In this document: one piece after another, positions 1 to 11,131 of the stretch
Numbering within the stretch: the first letter of the stretch is position 1
Layout of the letters: every line of letters starts with the position of its first letter
From: Distichodus sexfasciatus
Lineage: Eukaryota > Chordata > Actinopteri > Characiformes > Distichodontidae
Assembly (NCBI GenBank): GCA_032718565.1
Contig: JAVGVS010000776.1
Span: forward strand, 38,501 to 102,500
Reading direction: 5' to 3'
Length of the DNA: 64,000 nucleotides
The notes under the pieces: model-generated
What the model saw: only the letters and a program-made list of their open reading frames with translations
Told to the model about the DNA's origin: nothing
Databases searched by the model: none
Position numbers and translations under genes: made by a program

Positions 1-3000
1 CTGTGTTCCCCGTATGCATAATGCCGTCGGCGCCGCTGTCGCGTTCGGCGCGGGTACCACCTTCAGGTGAGTAGTGAGGTCGTAGCGCTGTAAATTGGAC
101 AGCAGCACACGGTTCTCGTACTGCAGCTGCATCACCCGCCCGCTCAAGTCATTGACCTGGAGTCGTGCCGCTTTCAACTCTTCCTGCAGCGCCTCCATCT
201 TACTGCTTTCAGGTGATGAAGCCCCAGATCCACCTCCTGTCCCGGTTCCGGTTCCAGTTCCGTGACGTGATCCTTCCTTGAAGCGTAGTTTGTTGAGTTC
301 GGTGGTCACACGCCTGTTTTGCTCCTCGACATCGGCCAGGTTCCGTCGCAGGAGTTCCGCCTCGTCCTCCACCAGCTGCAGCTGCTGCCTCAGCCTGCAG
401 TTCGCCCCTGCCCCCTGGTGCCCCAACGCCCACCCGATCGCAGGCCCGCCTCCTCCCCCAGTTGTCGAAGCCCGCCCGGCAGCGCGGTTCTCCACCTCCA
501 GCTCCACGATCTTGCGTCCCAGGATGTTGGCCTCCTCCTCCACCAGGCGAAGGCGCAGCTTGAGCTCGGACTCGCGGGTGGTGGGGGGCCCCCCGGCCTC
601 GCCTTTCGGATGGGGGCTGTCCAGGTCGCCATAGAAGGAGCGGTACTTCTGCAACTCCTGCTCCAGGCGATCCTTCTCCTTGTCAGTCTTGGCCATCTTC
701 TTCCTCATCAGCGCTGCCTCCTCCTGGACGAAGGCCAGCTGGCACTTCAGGTCCTCGTTGTCCTCCTGGCAGTGAAGGCGACAACAATATGTTTGCAGTT
801 TTAACCAAAAATATGTTTCTCAATAAATCAAAACTGTACAGTTGCCATGCTGCCCTCTAGTAAACACACTACACAACATCAGATAATGTTTTTTTGAGAT
901 TAAGCTTCCCTCTCCCCGTTTCATATGAAATTATCTTCATTTAGCTCACATCAGCTGATAATATCGTCACACTGATTAATCAGACAAGCCCGAACTGTAA
1001 TATGGCAAGTGCTGTTTATTTGGGACACATTACATTTTTAGAGTTATTCTTTTTATGAATCAATATGCATAAGGCATGTACAAGTGACAGTTTGTAGTTT
1101 GTAGATGGTTGAAGTACAAGTTTGTACTTGTGTTGTAAATGTGATTACTTGTTTATCAGATATTAATTATGCATTGAATATTAATGATACATTACATATT
1201 TATTGTGTTTTTTCTCACTAGCGAATGTAAAAATGTTGAGTAGTGATGTTACAAAAACACCAGCAACATTCTGTGTACTGACCTCTGATGGGCTCTGAGA
1301 GATTTTCTTCTCGCTTTTCTGTCCATCTTTACTGCCTCTTCCTTTCTGGGACTGCGTCAAAGAGAAAAAGAAGAGTAGAATCTGACTACAGATGCTGTAA
1401 TGTATAATAATAATAATAATTTATTAATCTATACAAGATACAAATATGGAACGTACCTCTCGGGCCTTGTCCAGCTCGTTTTGCAGTGCCTGCTTGGTGA
1501 CTTCCACCTCGATGAGTTTCTGTCTCAGACGTTCGTTCTCGTCCTCCGTCTTCGTTCGTTTCTCCTCTACGCTCTCCAGCTCGTGATGAAGTCGCACAGA
1601 CACGTCCATCGCCACCTGCCACGGAATAAAATAGCTTAAAACTAAAACAAAATATTCATTCATTCATCCATCCATTATCCGAACCATAATCTACTAAAAT
1701 ATATCTAGTTTAGAGGAATATGAGTTAAAATGTAAAAACACAAAAAAAATCAGTAAATCCAGTTGAATGTCAAATTCCCCTAGTGGATAAACTGTAATTA
1801 TTTCTTTCTTTCTTTTCTCCTCCTCCTTCTTCCCACTTTGCCCTCTCTTTCTTCCTCTCTTTCCCTACCACCCCATCTCCTTTTTCTCTCCCTCCTTCTC
1901 TCCTCCTTCCTTTCCTTTCTTCCCTGGATCCCCACTTTCCCCTTTCTTTCCTCGCTCTTGTCTTTTTTTCTTTTCTTTCTCTTTCTTTCTTTTCTTTTTG
2001 TTCCTTCCTGGTCTCTCTCCATCCACTTTCTTTTCTCTTTTATCTTCCCTCCCTTAATTTCTTCTCCCTCCTTTGCTCCTTTTTCTTTCTCTCTCTATCT
2101 CTCCCTCCACCACTCTCCATCTTTTCTATCTCCCTACCACCCCCATTCCTTTTCTCTCTCCCTCTTTCTCTCCTCCATCATTTCTTCCCCTTCCATTGTT
2201 TCTTATTCTCCTCTTTCTCTCTTTTCTTTTCCTCTCTCCCTCAACCACTCTCTCTATCTTTCTCTCACCCATCCCACTCTCTTTTTCTCTCTTTCGCTCC
2301 TCCTTCTCTTCTTTCCCCATTTCTTTCTCTTCCTCCTTTCGTTCTCTCTCTTTTCTTTCTTTCCTTCTCCTGATTTCTCTTTTTTCTCTGACTTCCTCCC
2401 CTTATCAATCTCTCCCCTCCACATCCTTTCTCTTTTAGCTGTCTGTCTTTATCTCCTTCTTCCATTCTTTCCCTCCCTTGTTCTCTTTCTCTCCCTCTCT
2501 CTATCTCTCTATCTCTCTCTCTCTCTATTTTCTTTCTGTATTTTCCTTCTCTTTCCTTTCCTCTCTACAGTCTCTCACCCATCTCCTTCCCTTCTGTCTC
2601 TCCCTCTCCCTCCCTCCATCCCTCCCACTCTCTCTCTTCCCTCCCTCCTTCACCTCCCTTTGTCTCTCTCCTCCCCATCCCTCTCTCCTCTCCTGCTCAC
2701 CTTCAAGTCCTGTTCCAGACTGCGCAGCAGCTCCTCGTCCACCTCTCCGCTCTGTGCGTATCGCATGCGTTTGCGTTTCGGCCTTGCGCAGGCGGTACTG
2801 CAGGATGCGGCAGTTCTTGTTAGCTCTCTCCAGCTCGCGCCGCATGTCCTGCAGCTGACATGTGTCCTCCTCGTAGAAGGCGTCGCGCATCTCCTCCATC
2901 TCCGCTCGCATCTCCTCCAGCTCGCTCTGCACCAACACCACAACATATTTACTCCAAAACCAAGCAGCATCACCAACACCAACATTACAAACCTGCAATC

Positions 3001-3393
3001 TTACAAAAAGTGATTTTTAAATGATCTATTATTCCATAACACATTAAGGTCAGTTTAATATATGTGAATCATGTATCTATTTATAAAACAACACAACAAC
3101 AGCATTATTCAATCTATTTTTCTCCTTTGGTCGAGGTAATCAGTGTTTCTTACTTAACATTATTTTTTCTTAAGTGTTTTAATATTTCTGAAGTATTTTC
3201 TTAAAAATGATTTAAAATATATATTTGATAAATATAATATTAATAACGTCTTTTTATTTTTATTACTTTTCTTTCAATATATGTTAATCATTTTGACAAC
3301 AACAATAACAATAACATATAATATGTATTATTACTCAAACTATAACAATAATATTTTTAATAATTATTTTTTAAGCCAGAATATATCTTACTC

Positions 3394-3453
<60 letters not shown>

Positions 3454-4194
3454 ATACTGTAACTTTGGACAGTGCAATTGGTAATTGGACTGAAAATAAC
3501 AACAGTAATATTCATGTAATATTTTAATAATATCATTATGTAGTATAATATTTTGATTATTCTTCATACTGCCTCGTTTGGGCGTCCGTTATTAATCATT
3601 ATTATTCCTCCGTTTATTATACACTTCCTCCGCGTGTCTTCTTACAGAACAGAACCGACCCGAACCGACTCTAACCGGACAGGACCGAACCTTGAGCTGC
3701 TCGTTTTCCTCCACCAGTCTCTCCATCTCCTCGGGCAAGGCCTCATCCCGCTGCGTCACGGCCGCCGCTTCTCCCTCCATCTCTCCCCGCTGTCCTCCTG
3801 CTCCTCCTCTTCCTCCTGCTCCTCTTTCTCTTCCTCCTCCTCCTCTTTTCCCTCCTGCTCCTTTCCCTCTTCCGACGGCACCCGAGCTGTTTACCGGGCC
3901 GGGCGTGAGGATGCTGGGGATGCTGCGGGAAGGAGGAGCCGCGCCCCGGATTCGGGTTCCGGATCCGCCGCGGCTTTCAGCACCACCGGGCACCTGGACA
4001 GCCGCCGGCTCCTGGGCGTGGTGTTGTCCGCCTGCCGCGCTCCGTGTTCCGGCGCCGGTCCTGGTGGGCTCCGCGGGTAGAGAGAGCGGCTCCGGGCGCG
4101 TCTGCAGGCCGAGGAGGAGGCGCTGGGACGCGGACTGACTGCGGCGCTCAAGCCGGCCCGGGAAAACCACAGCGCTCCTAGCGGCGGAGCTCAT
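1..4194 (-). CDS. mtcl3: MTCL3 (SOGA3)-like coiled-coil protein, 3' end cut by window edge
   Basis: Five coding exons on the minus strand: 4194-3691, 2926-2701, 1615-1457, 1351-1283 and 765 to beyond position 1. The junctions have AG acceptors and GT donors, and phases agree once one base is removed from exon 2. Exon 1 is a Gly/Ala/Arg-rich head ending in EEMERLVEENEQLK. Exons 2-3 give long heptad coiled coil (SELEEMRAEMEEMRD, NKNCRILQYRLRKAE, VSVRLHHELESVEEKR). Exon 4 is a charged linker (GRGSKDGQKSEKK). Exon 5 continues the coil (YRSFYGDLDSP, LKLRLRLVEEEANILG, MQLQYENRVLLSNLQRYDL). This order matches the MTCL/SOGA family, best MTCL3, as I remember it. Family members are microtubule-linked coiled-coil proteins; MTCL3 itself is little studied. 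The ATG at 4194 lies in the context ACCATGA. Odd points: exon 2 carries one extra base at 2776-2778, and the last 70 bases seem to change frame, so this may be a decaying copy or carry assembly errors. The symbol is by resemblance; the a/b paralog is not resolved. Confidence 0.88.
1799..2697. repeat. 900-bp polypyrimidine/polypurine tract in mtcl3 intron
   Basis: Almost pure C+T on the plus strand (tttctttctt, ctctctctc, ccttccctccc) with no single unit. It begins directly inside the donor of mtcl3 exon 2 (donor GTGAGC at 2700-2695), so the transcript side is polypurine. Long open frames here rich in Ser/Leu/Phe or Lys/Glu/Arg are by-products of the composition. Confidence 0.93.
3396..3452. 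repeat. (TTA)n microsatellite
   Basis: About 18 perfect TTA units in AT-rich intron 1 of mtcl3. The surrounding 3020-3600 is AT-rich with no recognisable element. Confidence 0.95.
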
Positions 4195-4260
4195 GGTACC
4201 GTCACACGGCGGACCTCCACCCAAAAACACAACGCTCAGCTAGGTCTGAAAGATACTGGG
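3880..4260 (-). promoter_or_regulatory. CpG-rich island over mtcl3 exon 1 and its 5' flank
   Basis: A GC- and CpG-rich block covers the start of exon 1 and stops sharply near 4260, where the sequence becomes AT-rich. This is the usual look of a vertebrate CpG-island promoter. No TATA box stands out, and the start of transcription cannot be placed from sequence alone. Confidence 0.5.
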
Positions 4261-4995
4261 AAAAATTAAGGAATATTCGTGCTATTATTTTAAGTAATGT
4301 AATTAATTTAGTGCATTTAAATTATTTTTTTTAAAACATCTTTTTCTTTCTATTGTGATATAATAAAATATGAGTATGTATAATATTATATACGATTATT
4401 GGGTTATTATATAATATACAGTTTAAATGTGACAAGTTTAAGCATATATTTATATTGGTTCTTAAATATTGCTTGGTTAACGTAAAAGTTAAAATAAAAT
4501 AAAGAGGAATCTTTAATTAGATGGAGAAGCACTTACATTTTATGGAAGGTACTTTGAGGTTTCAGACTACATGAAAAGTTCTTTATGGAGCCAATTATGT
4601 TTTTCTATGAATAAGAATGAATTTTTACTCTTTAATTTTAATTGTGTTATACATATCATTAGACTAATCTTAATGGATCCTATTTTAAAGTTTGCAGTAG
4701 TTTGGGAAGAAGTTTGGGAAGTGTTAAATCGTTTTTATTATTTCCATATATTTCTTAAGAACTGGTGAATAATTGTGGCCTCCAGCCTATGAGTTCATAT
4801 CTCATAGTCTACTGCAAATGTCATATTTAAAAGCCTACTTTTTGCTATTTAAATGTGAACCATATCATGAAGGAAAATTCCTTACCTTATTAACCGTGCT
4901 GAGGTCATTGTGAGAATTATTCCAGTAATAAAAATGGGGAAAGTGGGAAAAATGTATTACAATGACAAACGGAGTACCAGACGCTGCCTGGGAAG

Positions 4996-5036
<41 letters not shown>

Positions 5037-6310
5037 CTGTGCTATAACAGAGGCCTTGTGTGTGTTTGTATGCTGTTGTTGATCCAGTTTTTTAAACGTT
5101 TAATGAGTTTATGCAGCCAAAATCACGATGATAGATATACAGACCAAATTCATAAATATATATCTACAAACATTGTGGAATAAAACTGGAATTGTTTTTA
5201 AAGTTTTGATGTTTTTATCTGAATATAAGGTTTAGGCTGCAGTACTCCGCCTGACCACAACAGGGAGCCAAGCGTCTGTATAAACAGGATTTTCACACCG
5301 TAAATAGCGCGATGAATGAAAAGATAAATAAAATGTAAATTTATGCACCTCATCTACAACTAATTTTTGTTTTATCTCCTGACGTTTTGCAGTATTTGTC
5401 GTGTTAAAGCACTTTTCTTCTCGTACTCGACCTTACGTTTATGTTTACGGGATGCATTTTGGTGATGGTTAATTAATTTTAACAAACCAATTTGATCTTA
5501 ATCTGGTGAAATATCCAGTCTTAAAGCTCTATTTTTCTCACACAAGCCCATATTATCAGGTCTTCGTGTTTGTTAATTGTTCAAATTAGTCTGAAATGTT
5601 CAGCGACGTTATTAAACTTATATATAAAACGTCATTATAAAGAGATTCATTTAATAGTAAATAGAGTAAATTTCTCATTGCTTCGTCTTTGAGCTAATCT
5701 CTAAAAGTGTTTTATGGTCTCATCTTTAGTAATTGTATAAATTTTGTAATTTCTTTTGATTAGGCTACAAGCAAAACTATGTGGTTAAGGATTTATACTG
5801 CGTTCCATTTGCCATTGGATGCGCAATTCGGATAACGAGATTACGTCACATCCGCTAAAAATACCGTGAAAAGCGAATTAGATGCGTTTTTAAAACTTTT
5901 TATAACTTTTTAATTAGAATTTTCCGTCTCAAATTACTTATCCTGTTCTCCTTTCTGTTCAGCTAACTAGGCTATTCATTTATTTTTAGAAACATCGACC
6001 AGCCAATTTAGCATCAGCATTTGAAAAATGACATATAACACGGCATTTCACGTAGAACATGACCGTAGCTACACGTCTATCGACTACAACAACTCTGTAT
6101 TATGTACACAGCTGATCAAGTTAAACAATAAAGTGCTAAAAATGTTTTTGTGTGTGTATATATATATATACGGGCACGTGTGTCGTCATTTCCAGCTTCA
6201 GCCCTCGGAAAATGACTCATAAACCGAGCTCCAACGGCAAAAGGAATTTAATGCTTTGGAAGCTTTAAAAATGGATATGTGTAATGATCTGAGATAAGTC
6301 TCTAAATTCT
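4261..6310. other. Intergenic, AT-rich, no gene seen
   Basis: Mostly AT-rich unique sequence upstream of mtcl3. It holds a (GA)n run at 4996-5033 and a short TA/TG run near 6155-6170. The short open frames have no recognisable content. Confidence 0.6.
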
Positions 6311-6315
6311 GAGTG

Positions 6316-6465
6316 GGTGATGGTGGTTTAGTGGTTAGGATACTTGCATCTAAACCAATAGGTTGTGGGTTCAAATCTTTGAGTCTGTGAGCAGGACCCT
6401 TAACCCCAAGTTGCTTTTGGAGAAAACTGTCCCTGAAATTGAGGAACAATCTGCTTAATGCTTAC
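6316..6465 (+). repeat. tRNA-derived SINE, family A, plus orientation
   Basis: A tRNA-like head has box A (ggtttagtggttaggata) and box B (gggttcaaatc). The body (gcaggacccttaacccc, aaaactgtccctgaa) and end (atctgcttaatgct) are the reverse complement of the family A copies at 7843-9345, 33457-33640 and 40935-41115. It resembles the widespread fish SINEs ending in 'ctgctaaatg'. Confidence 0.75.
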
Positions 6466-6479
6466 GTGATTATTTTTCA

Positions 6480-6665
6480 ATGTGAACACAGCGTGGTGCA
6501 AGGTGCACAGTGACCTCTGCATTTGACCGATGCGTGAAGGAGGTGATTGTGCGACACCCTAATCACAGGGCCAACTTCCCAACCGTTACGCTACCAGCTG
6601 TCCCAACGTTGATATAAATATGATGACCGGTAGACGACTGGGTCAAAACACTGGTAAAATACAGT
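6480..6665. repeat. Old SINE fragment followed by a Tc1 scrap
   Basis: Positions 6500-6605 read in reverse as a decayed family B SINE: tctgcatttgaccgatgcg is close to tctgcttttgacccatccg at 34724, followed by a remnant tRNA head. Positions 6608-6650 (gacgactgggtcaaaacac) match the start of a Tc1-like transposase region known from fish, related to the element at 12151. Confidence 0.5.
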
Positions 6666-7199
6666 CAAAAACTGTAAGGAAGTGATTAAATTTACAGCTG
6701 TTTGTTAGTGTGTGAAAGTTTTAAACCATGTGAGCAGGTGAAGAGCGAGGTGAGGCTACCTTATGGTGATCAGCTCCGGTGGAAAACTCGGGACAGTCCA
6801 CAATCCTCTTACTGCAAAATCCCTTACATATATCTGAGAGAGAGAGAGAGAGACTAATTTGTCTTCCCCAACCCTCTTAACGGACAGATTCTATTTGTCT
6901 GCTGCGGTAATGAAGAGTAGAAGGGTGTGTGAAGAGAGAGAAGGTGTATATGTGGGTTAAAGGTGTGTCTGTTTCTGACCCAGACTTTATTTTTGGAGAA
7001 AAGGTCCCAATTGGGGATGAACCTACCTTTGGGGCGTAGAAACATGGCGTCTTTCTTTGATTGTTATCAAGATATTTAAAGTAATTTAAGAAAAAAGGAG
7101 TAGCTGAAATGTTTTATTTTCATCACTGAGCTCATGGTTAGGTTTTGTATATGAGCAGGAATGGAGCACAATAGTATAAGTGAAAGCGAGCGAAACTGC

Positions 7200-7400
7200 A
7201 ACCTTCAGATCATGGGGTGAACACCCTAACCAACTGCCAGGTACAGTCAGGGAAGTGGCCCTGTGATTGGAGGGTCGCCGGTTCAAGTCCCAGACCGGTT
7301 AAGGTACCACTGAGGTACTCATGAGCAAGGTAACGTTCCCAAGCACTGCCCCCTGGGTGCTCAACGGCTACTTTCACCCCAAGATTTTGCAGAGAATGAG
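7200..7400 (+). repeat. tRNA-derived SINE, family B
   Basis: Box B-like ggttcaagtcc, then the family B body: aaggtaccactgaggtac, catgagcaaggta, ccaagcactgccccctgggt. The same body recurs at 31140-31240, 34740-34860 (reverse), 38280-38305, 39905-40045 and 42380-42460. Confidence 0.75.
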
Positions 7401-7842
7401 TGCAATTTAGTTTAAATGTATTACGTCCAGTAACCAATTTCACATATATATCCAACATTGTGTTGCGATATCGTTGTATGTGTGTGTGGTGTGACGGATT
7501 ACCAGCGCTCCTGCTCCTCCAGAATGACCTGGATTTCTGCGCAAACTGTCAGTGTGACGTGAGCGTAAGCTCTTTTACAGCCAAAGCCAATTTGACGGAC
7601 TGCTTAGGTCAGATCTGTCCCAGCCTCCAATCACCTGCTCCAATCCCCTCCCCCCAACTCCCCACTCCCAATTGCCAGCACCCCCACCCCCATTCCCATC
7701 CCACAATTACCGCCACACCCCGTCTCACTTGTCTTCAGGCCAAAGCAACGGAAGGATTTAAGGCCACTCCGGTCCTAGAGGGTCAGAACCCGGGAGGTTT
7801 TTTTAACATTCACACCTGGTCTCAAGTAGATTCTATTTATAT

Positions 7843-9345
7843 TAACAGTATTTAGCAGACTCTCTCATCCAAGAGCATAGCAACTAACATAGCGTACATT
7901 AGCAACTAATATATGTAGTGGAAAAATTCAACGTAGCATTAGACTGTGCTTGAGGAGAGTTAAGAAGAAATAAAGGTCAAGATAAAAGAGGAAGGTCAAT
8001 ATTAGATGTTGCTCTGTCTGAGGGCTGAGAGGAGAGCAACTAGCATAGTGTACATTAGCAACTAACATAGTGTACATTAGCAACTAACAGTATACATTAG
8101 CAACTAACATAGTGTACATTAGCAATTAGCATAGTGTACATTAGCAACTAACATAGTGTACATTAGCAACTAACAGTGTACATTAGCAACTAACATAGTG
8201 TACATTAGCAACGAACAGTATACATTAGCAACTAGCATAGTGTACGTTAGCAACTAGCACAGTGTACATTGGCAACTAACAGTGTACATTAGCAACTAGC
8301 ATAGTGTACGTTAGCAACTAACAGTATACATTAGCAATTAGCATAGTGTACATTAGCAACTAGCATAGTGTACATTGGCAACTAACAGTGTACGTTAGCA
8401 ACTAGCATAGTGTACATTAGCAACTAACAGTATACATTAGCAACTAGCATAGTGTGTTAGCAACTAGCATAGTGCACATTGGCAACTAACAGTGTACGTT
8501 AGCAGCTAACATAGTGTACATTAGCAACTAACAGTGTACATTAGCAACTAACAGTGTACATTAGCAACTAACATAGTGTACATTAGCAACTAAGTGTACA
8601 TTAGCAACCAACAGTGTACATTAGCAACTAACAGTGTACATTAGCAATTAGCATAGTGTACATTGGCAACTAACAGTGTACGTTAGCAACTAACAGTATA
8701 CGTTAGCAACTAGCATAGTGTACATTAGCAACTAACAGTGTACGTTAGCAACTAGCATAGTGTAGATTAGCAACTAACAGTGTACATTAGCAACTAACAG
8801 TGTACATTAGCAACTAGCATAGTGTACATTAGCAACTAACAATGTACATTAGCAACTAACATAGTGTACATTAGCAGCTAGCATAGTGTACGTTAGCAAC
8901 TAACAGTGCATGTTAACAACTAGCATAGTGTATGGTAGTAACTAACAGTGTACATTAGCAACTAACAGTGTACATTAGCAGCTAACATAGTGTACATTAG
9001 CAGCTAGCATAGTGTACGTTAGCAACTAACAGTGTACATTAGCAACTAACATAGTGTACATTAGCAGCTAGCATAGTGTACGTTAGCAACTAACATAGTG
9101 TATGTTAGCAACTAACAGTGTACATTAGCAACTAGGATAGTGTACATTAACAACTAACATAGTGTACATTAGCAGCTAGCACAGTGTAGATTAGCAATTA
9201 GCATAGTTATATTTTCCCCAACGGCAACGACCCATTGATGGTAGTGCTGGAGGCAGGATTCGAACCCACAACCTCTTGTGAGGGTTGGGTCTTGATCAAG
9301 GGATCTGATCCAACCAGCGCCGCGCGCCGCCCCCTGCCCCAACAA
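7843..9345 (-). repeat. Family A SINE split open by a 1.2-kb minisatellite
   Basis: The left end (tatttagcagactctctcat, 7845-7864) is the SINE 3' end seen in reverse. The right end (tagtgctggaggcaggattc, then gaacccacaacctcttg) is its tRNA-like head in reverse. In the intact copies at 33457 and 40935 these parts are about 180 bp apart. Here they enclose the array at 7878-9213, which therefore arose inside one SINE copy. Confidence 0.7.
7878..9213. repeat. Minisatellite, 20/22-bp units
   Basis: More than 50 tandem copies of gtgtacattagcaactaaca (20 bp) alternate with a 22-bp form containing 'acatagtgtac'. Variants include ttagcagcta, tacgttagc and attggcaac. The first copies (7878-7915) are set apart from the dense array, which starts near 8034. 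The unit core 'agcaacta' resembles the SINE segment 'gagcaactt' at 40976, suggesting it was seeded by SINE sequence. Confidence 0.93.
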
Positions 9346-11131
9346 GCACTTTATCGACCATTGTGACAAGCATTTACAACAACAAAAAAACTGACGCTAC
9401 ACACACACTCATCACCGACACCCTGTTTATTTTTGTCAGATCAGCAGGCATCCAGTAGTACCAGAAAGAGGTCGCTCTTTTATAAAAGCTGTTTAAAACT
9501 AACACGTTTCTCACTGCCTCACCTTCATGTAAACCCAAACATTGCAAAAATAATCATTATTATTATAATATGTGGACAATAATTAAATGGTACTTACTGT
9601 TTTAGCTTTTTTGGCTAGCTTTATTAATAAGGGTTATCATTAACATGTTTAACTAGTATAACTGTGGCCATTTTTATTATAAAAGAGATGTACAGTAACA
9701 TTTGCGAACAGCATAAGAACCTACAGGAATAGGATGGTGTCAACTCCCCAGATGCCAAATTTGGAATCAAAACTCCCTGGTCCATAAGTCTCTGTAAGAT
9801 TTTTGAAAAGTGGTAGAGCATATCTAGCATCACAGTCCAAGCCGACTCTCTTACACACACACACACAAATAAATAACGTTTGATCAAACACACAATATTC
9901 AAGTAGCACATGCACATGGATAAGCCTTTTAAAAACTGTCAAACTGAGTCAAAAATATGGACCTCTGTTGCTTTGGCTTTAACTCTGGCAAACTGGATTG
10001 ATTTTTGAAATTCGCTTTACTGTTCCATACAGATTTAAATTTGCAACAACGCATAGCTTCAATGTGTAACTTTAATTTGTAACGTGTGAAAAATGACGTG
10101 TAACTACCTTGCAAACCTACAAAAATTGTTCAAAATTGTCCATGAAAAATCGACAAAATATTGTTGACTTGTGATCAAACAGGCTTTATAACTCTCATTT
10201 GGTCATAAGCTGACATTTTATTGTTCATTGTTAAAGTTTACCGTTTAAGTCATTTATCACTTTTAATTCAGCAAATTTTTACCATTACAAGTTACAACGT
10301 TACGAGTTACCTCACCGGTCCTCATCGAGTCGTCAATGAGAATCAACAAGCCCCAGATGTTTAAGGTTTGGTGGAAAAATTAAATTTTTTCAAATTTTGA
10401 AAATGGTAAAATACTTGCCAGAGTTATGATCAAACCTACAAAGCTCCTTTAAGTTTTGAGTCAAGGAACAAAGATGCTCTTTGTAAAGTTTCGAACTTGG
10501 ACCAACCGTGCCATTCCTTCTTAGGTACTTAGGCCAGTAGTGCACAAGTACACAAATTTCGCAATGACTCCGGTCTGAAAACAGGCAAAATTAAAGGGGC
10601 ACTCTGCCCAAAGACGCTGAATTAAAGTTAAACGTCCCTAACAGCATCTAATCGTCATTGGCGAGATTCTGTCTGTGGATGAAGTGTCCCTTTAATCGCC
10701 GATCATCTGAGCCAATCGCCTAGCTTTACAATGAACCGAACTCCAAACAACATTCATAAAATAACCCCCTTCCCTCCCTTACTCCCTCCCTTCATCATCT
10801 CTGCCCACTTTACCCATCAACATCCAATCACAGCTCCTTAAAGTAACAGGCCACACCCCTCCACCAACTCACTGGTTGTTTGTATGGCGCACCATCACGG
10901 CTACCTAAGCTTTTACGTAAAATGTGAGAAAGCTAGCGGTCTGAGGAACAATGGTAACGGTCCCAAAATAAACAAGCTGTCAATAAACGTCCTAGCCAAT
11001 CAGACAAAACGTGGTGGTGGTGGTAGGGTGGAGCCTAAACCAACTAATCTCTTTCTGAAAAACCCCAATTTCCGACTTGAATTTCCCTCCAAACCCTTTC
11101 TCCTTCTCACTCCTTCCTGTCTTCCTCTCCT
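9346..11131. other. Intergenic and presumed elovl4 3' UTR
   Basis: No gene is recognisable. The part next to the elovl4 stop (about 10600-11131) is presumably its 3' UTR. I see no poly(A) signal close to the stop that I would trust; a TTTATT (AATAAA on the minus strand) lies near 10217. A short CA run is at 9855-9866. Confidence 0.4.

Noticed and set aside
1838..3013. 391-codon Ser/Leu/Phe-rich open frame on the plus strand
   Set aside because: It is the read-through of the polypyrimidine tract and the antisense of mtcl3 exon 2; no start context, domain or splice logic.
7878..9213. CRISPR-like array
   Set aside because: Eukaryotic DNA; units are contiguous with no unique spacers, so it is a minisatellite. 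The same applies to 22795-23790 and 36495-37150.
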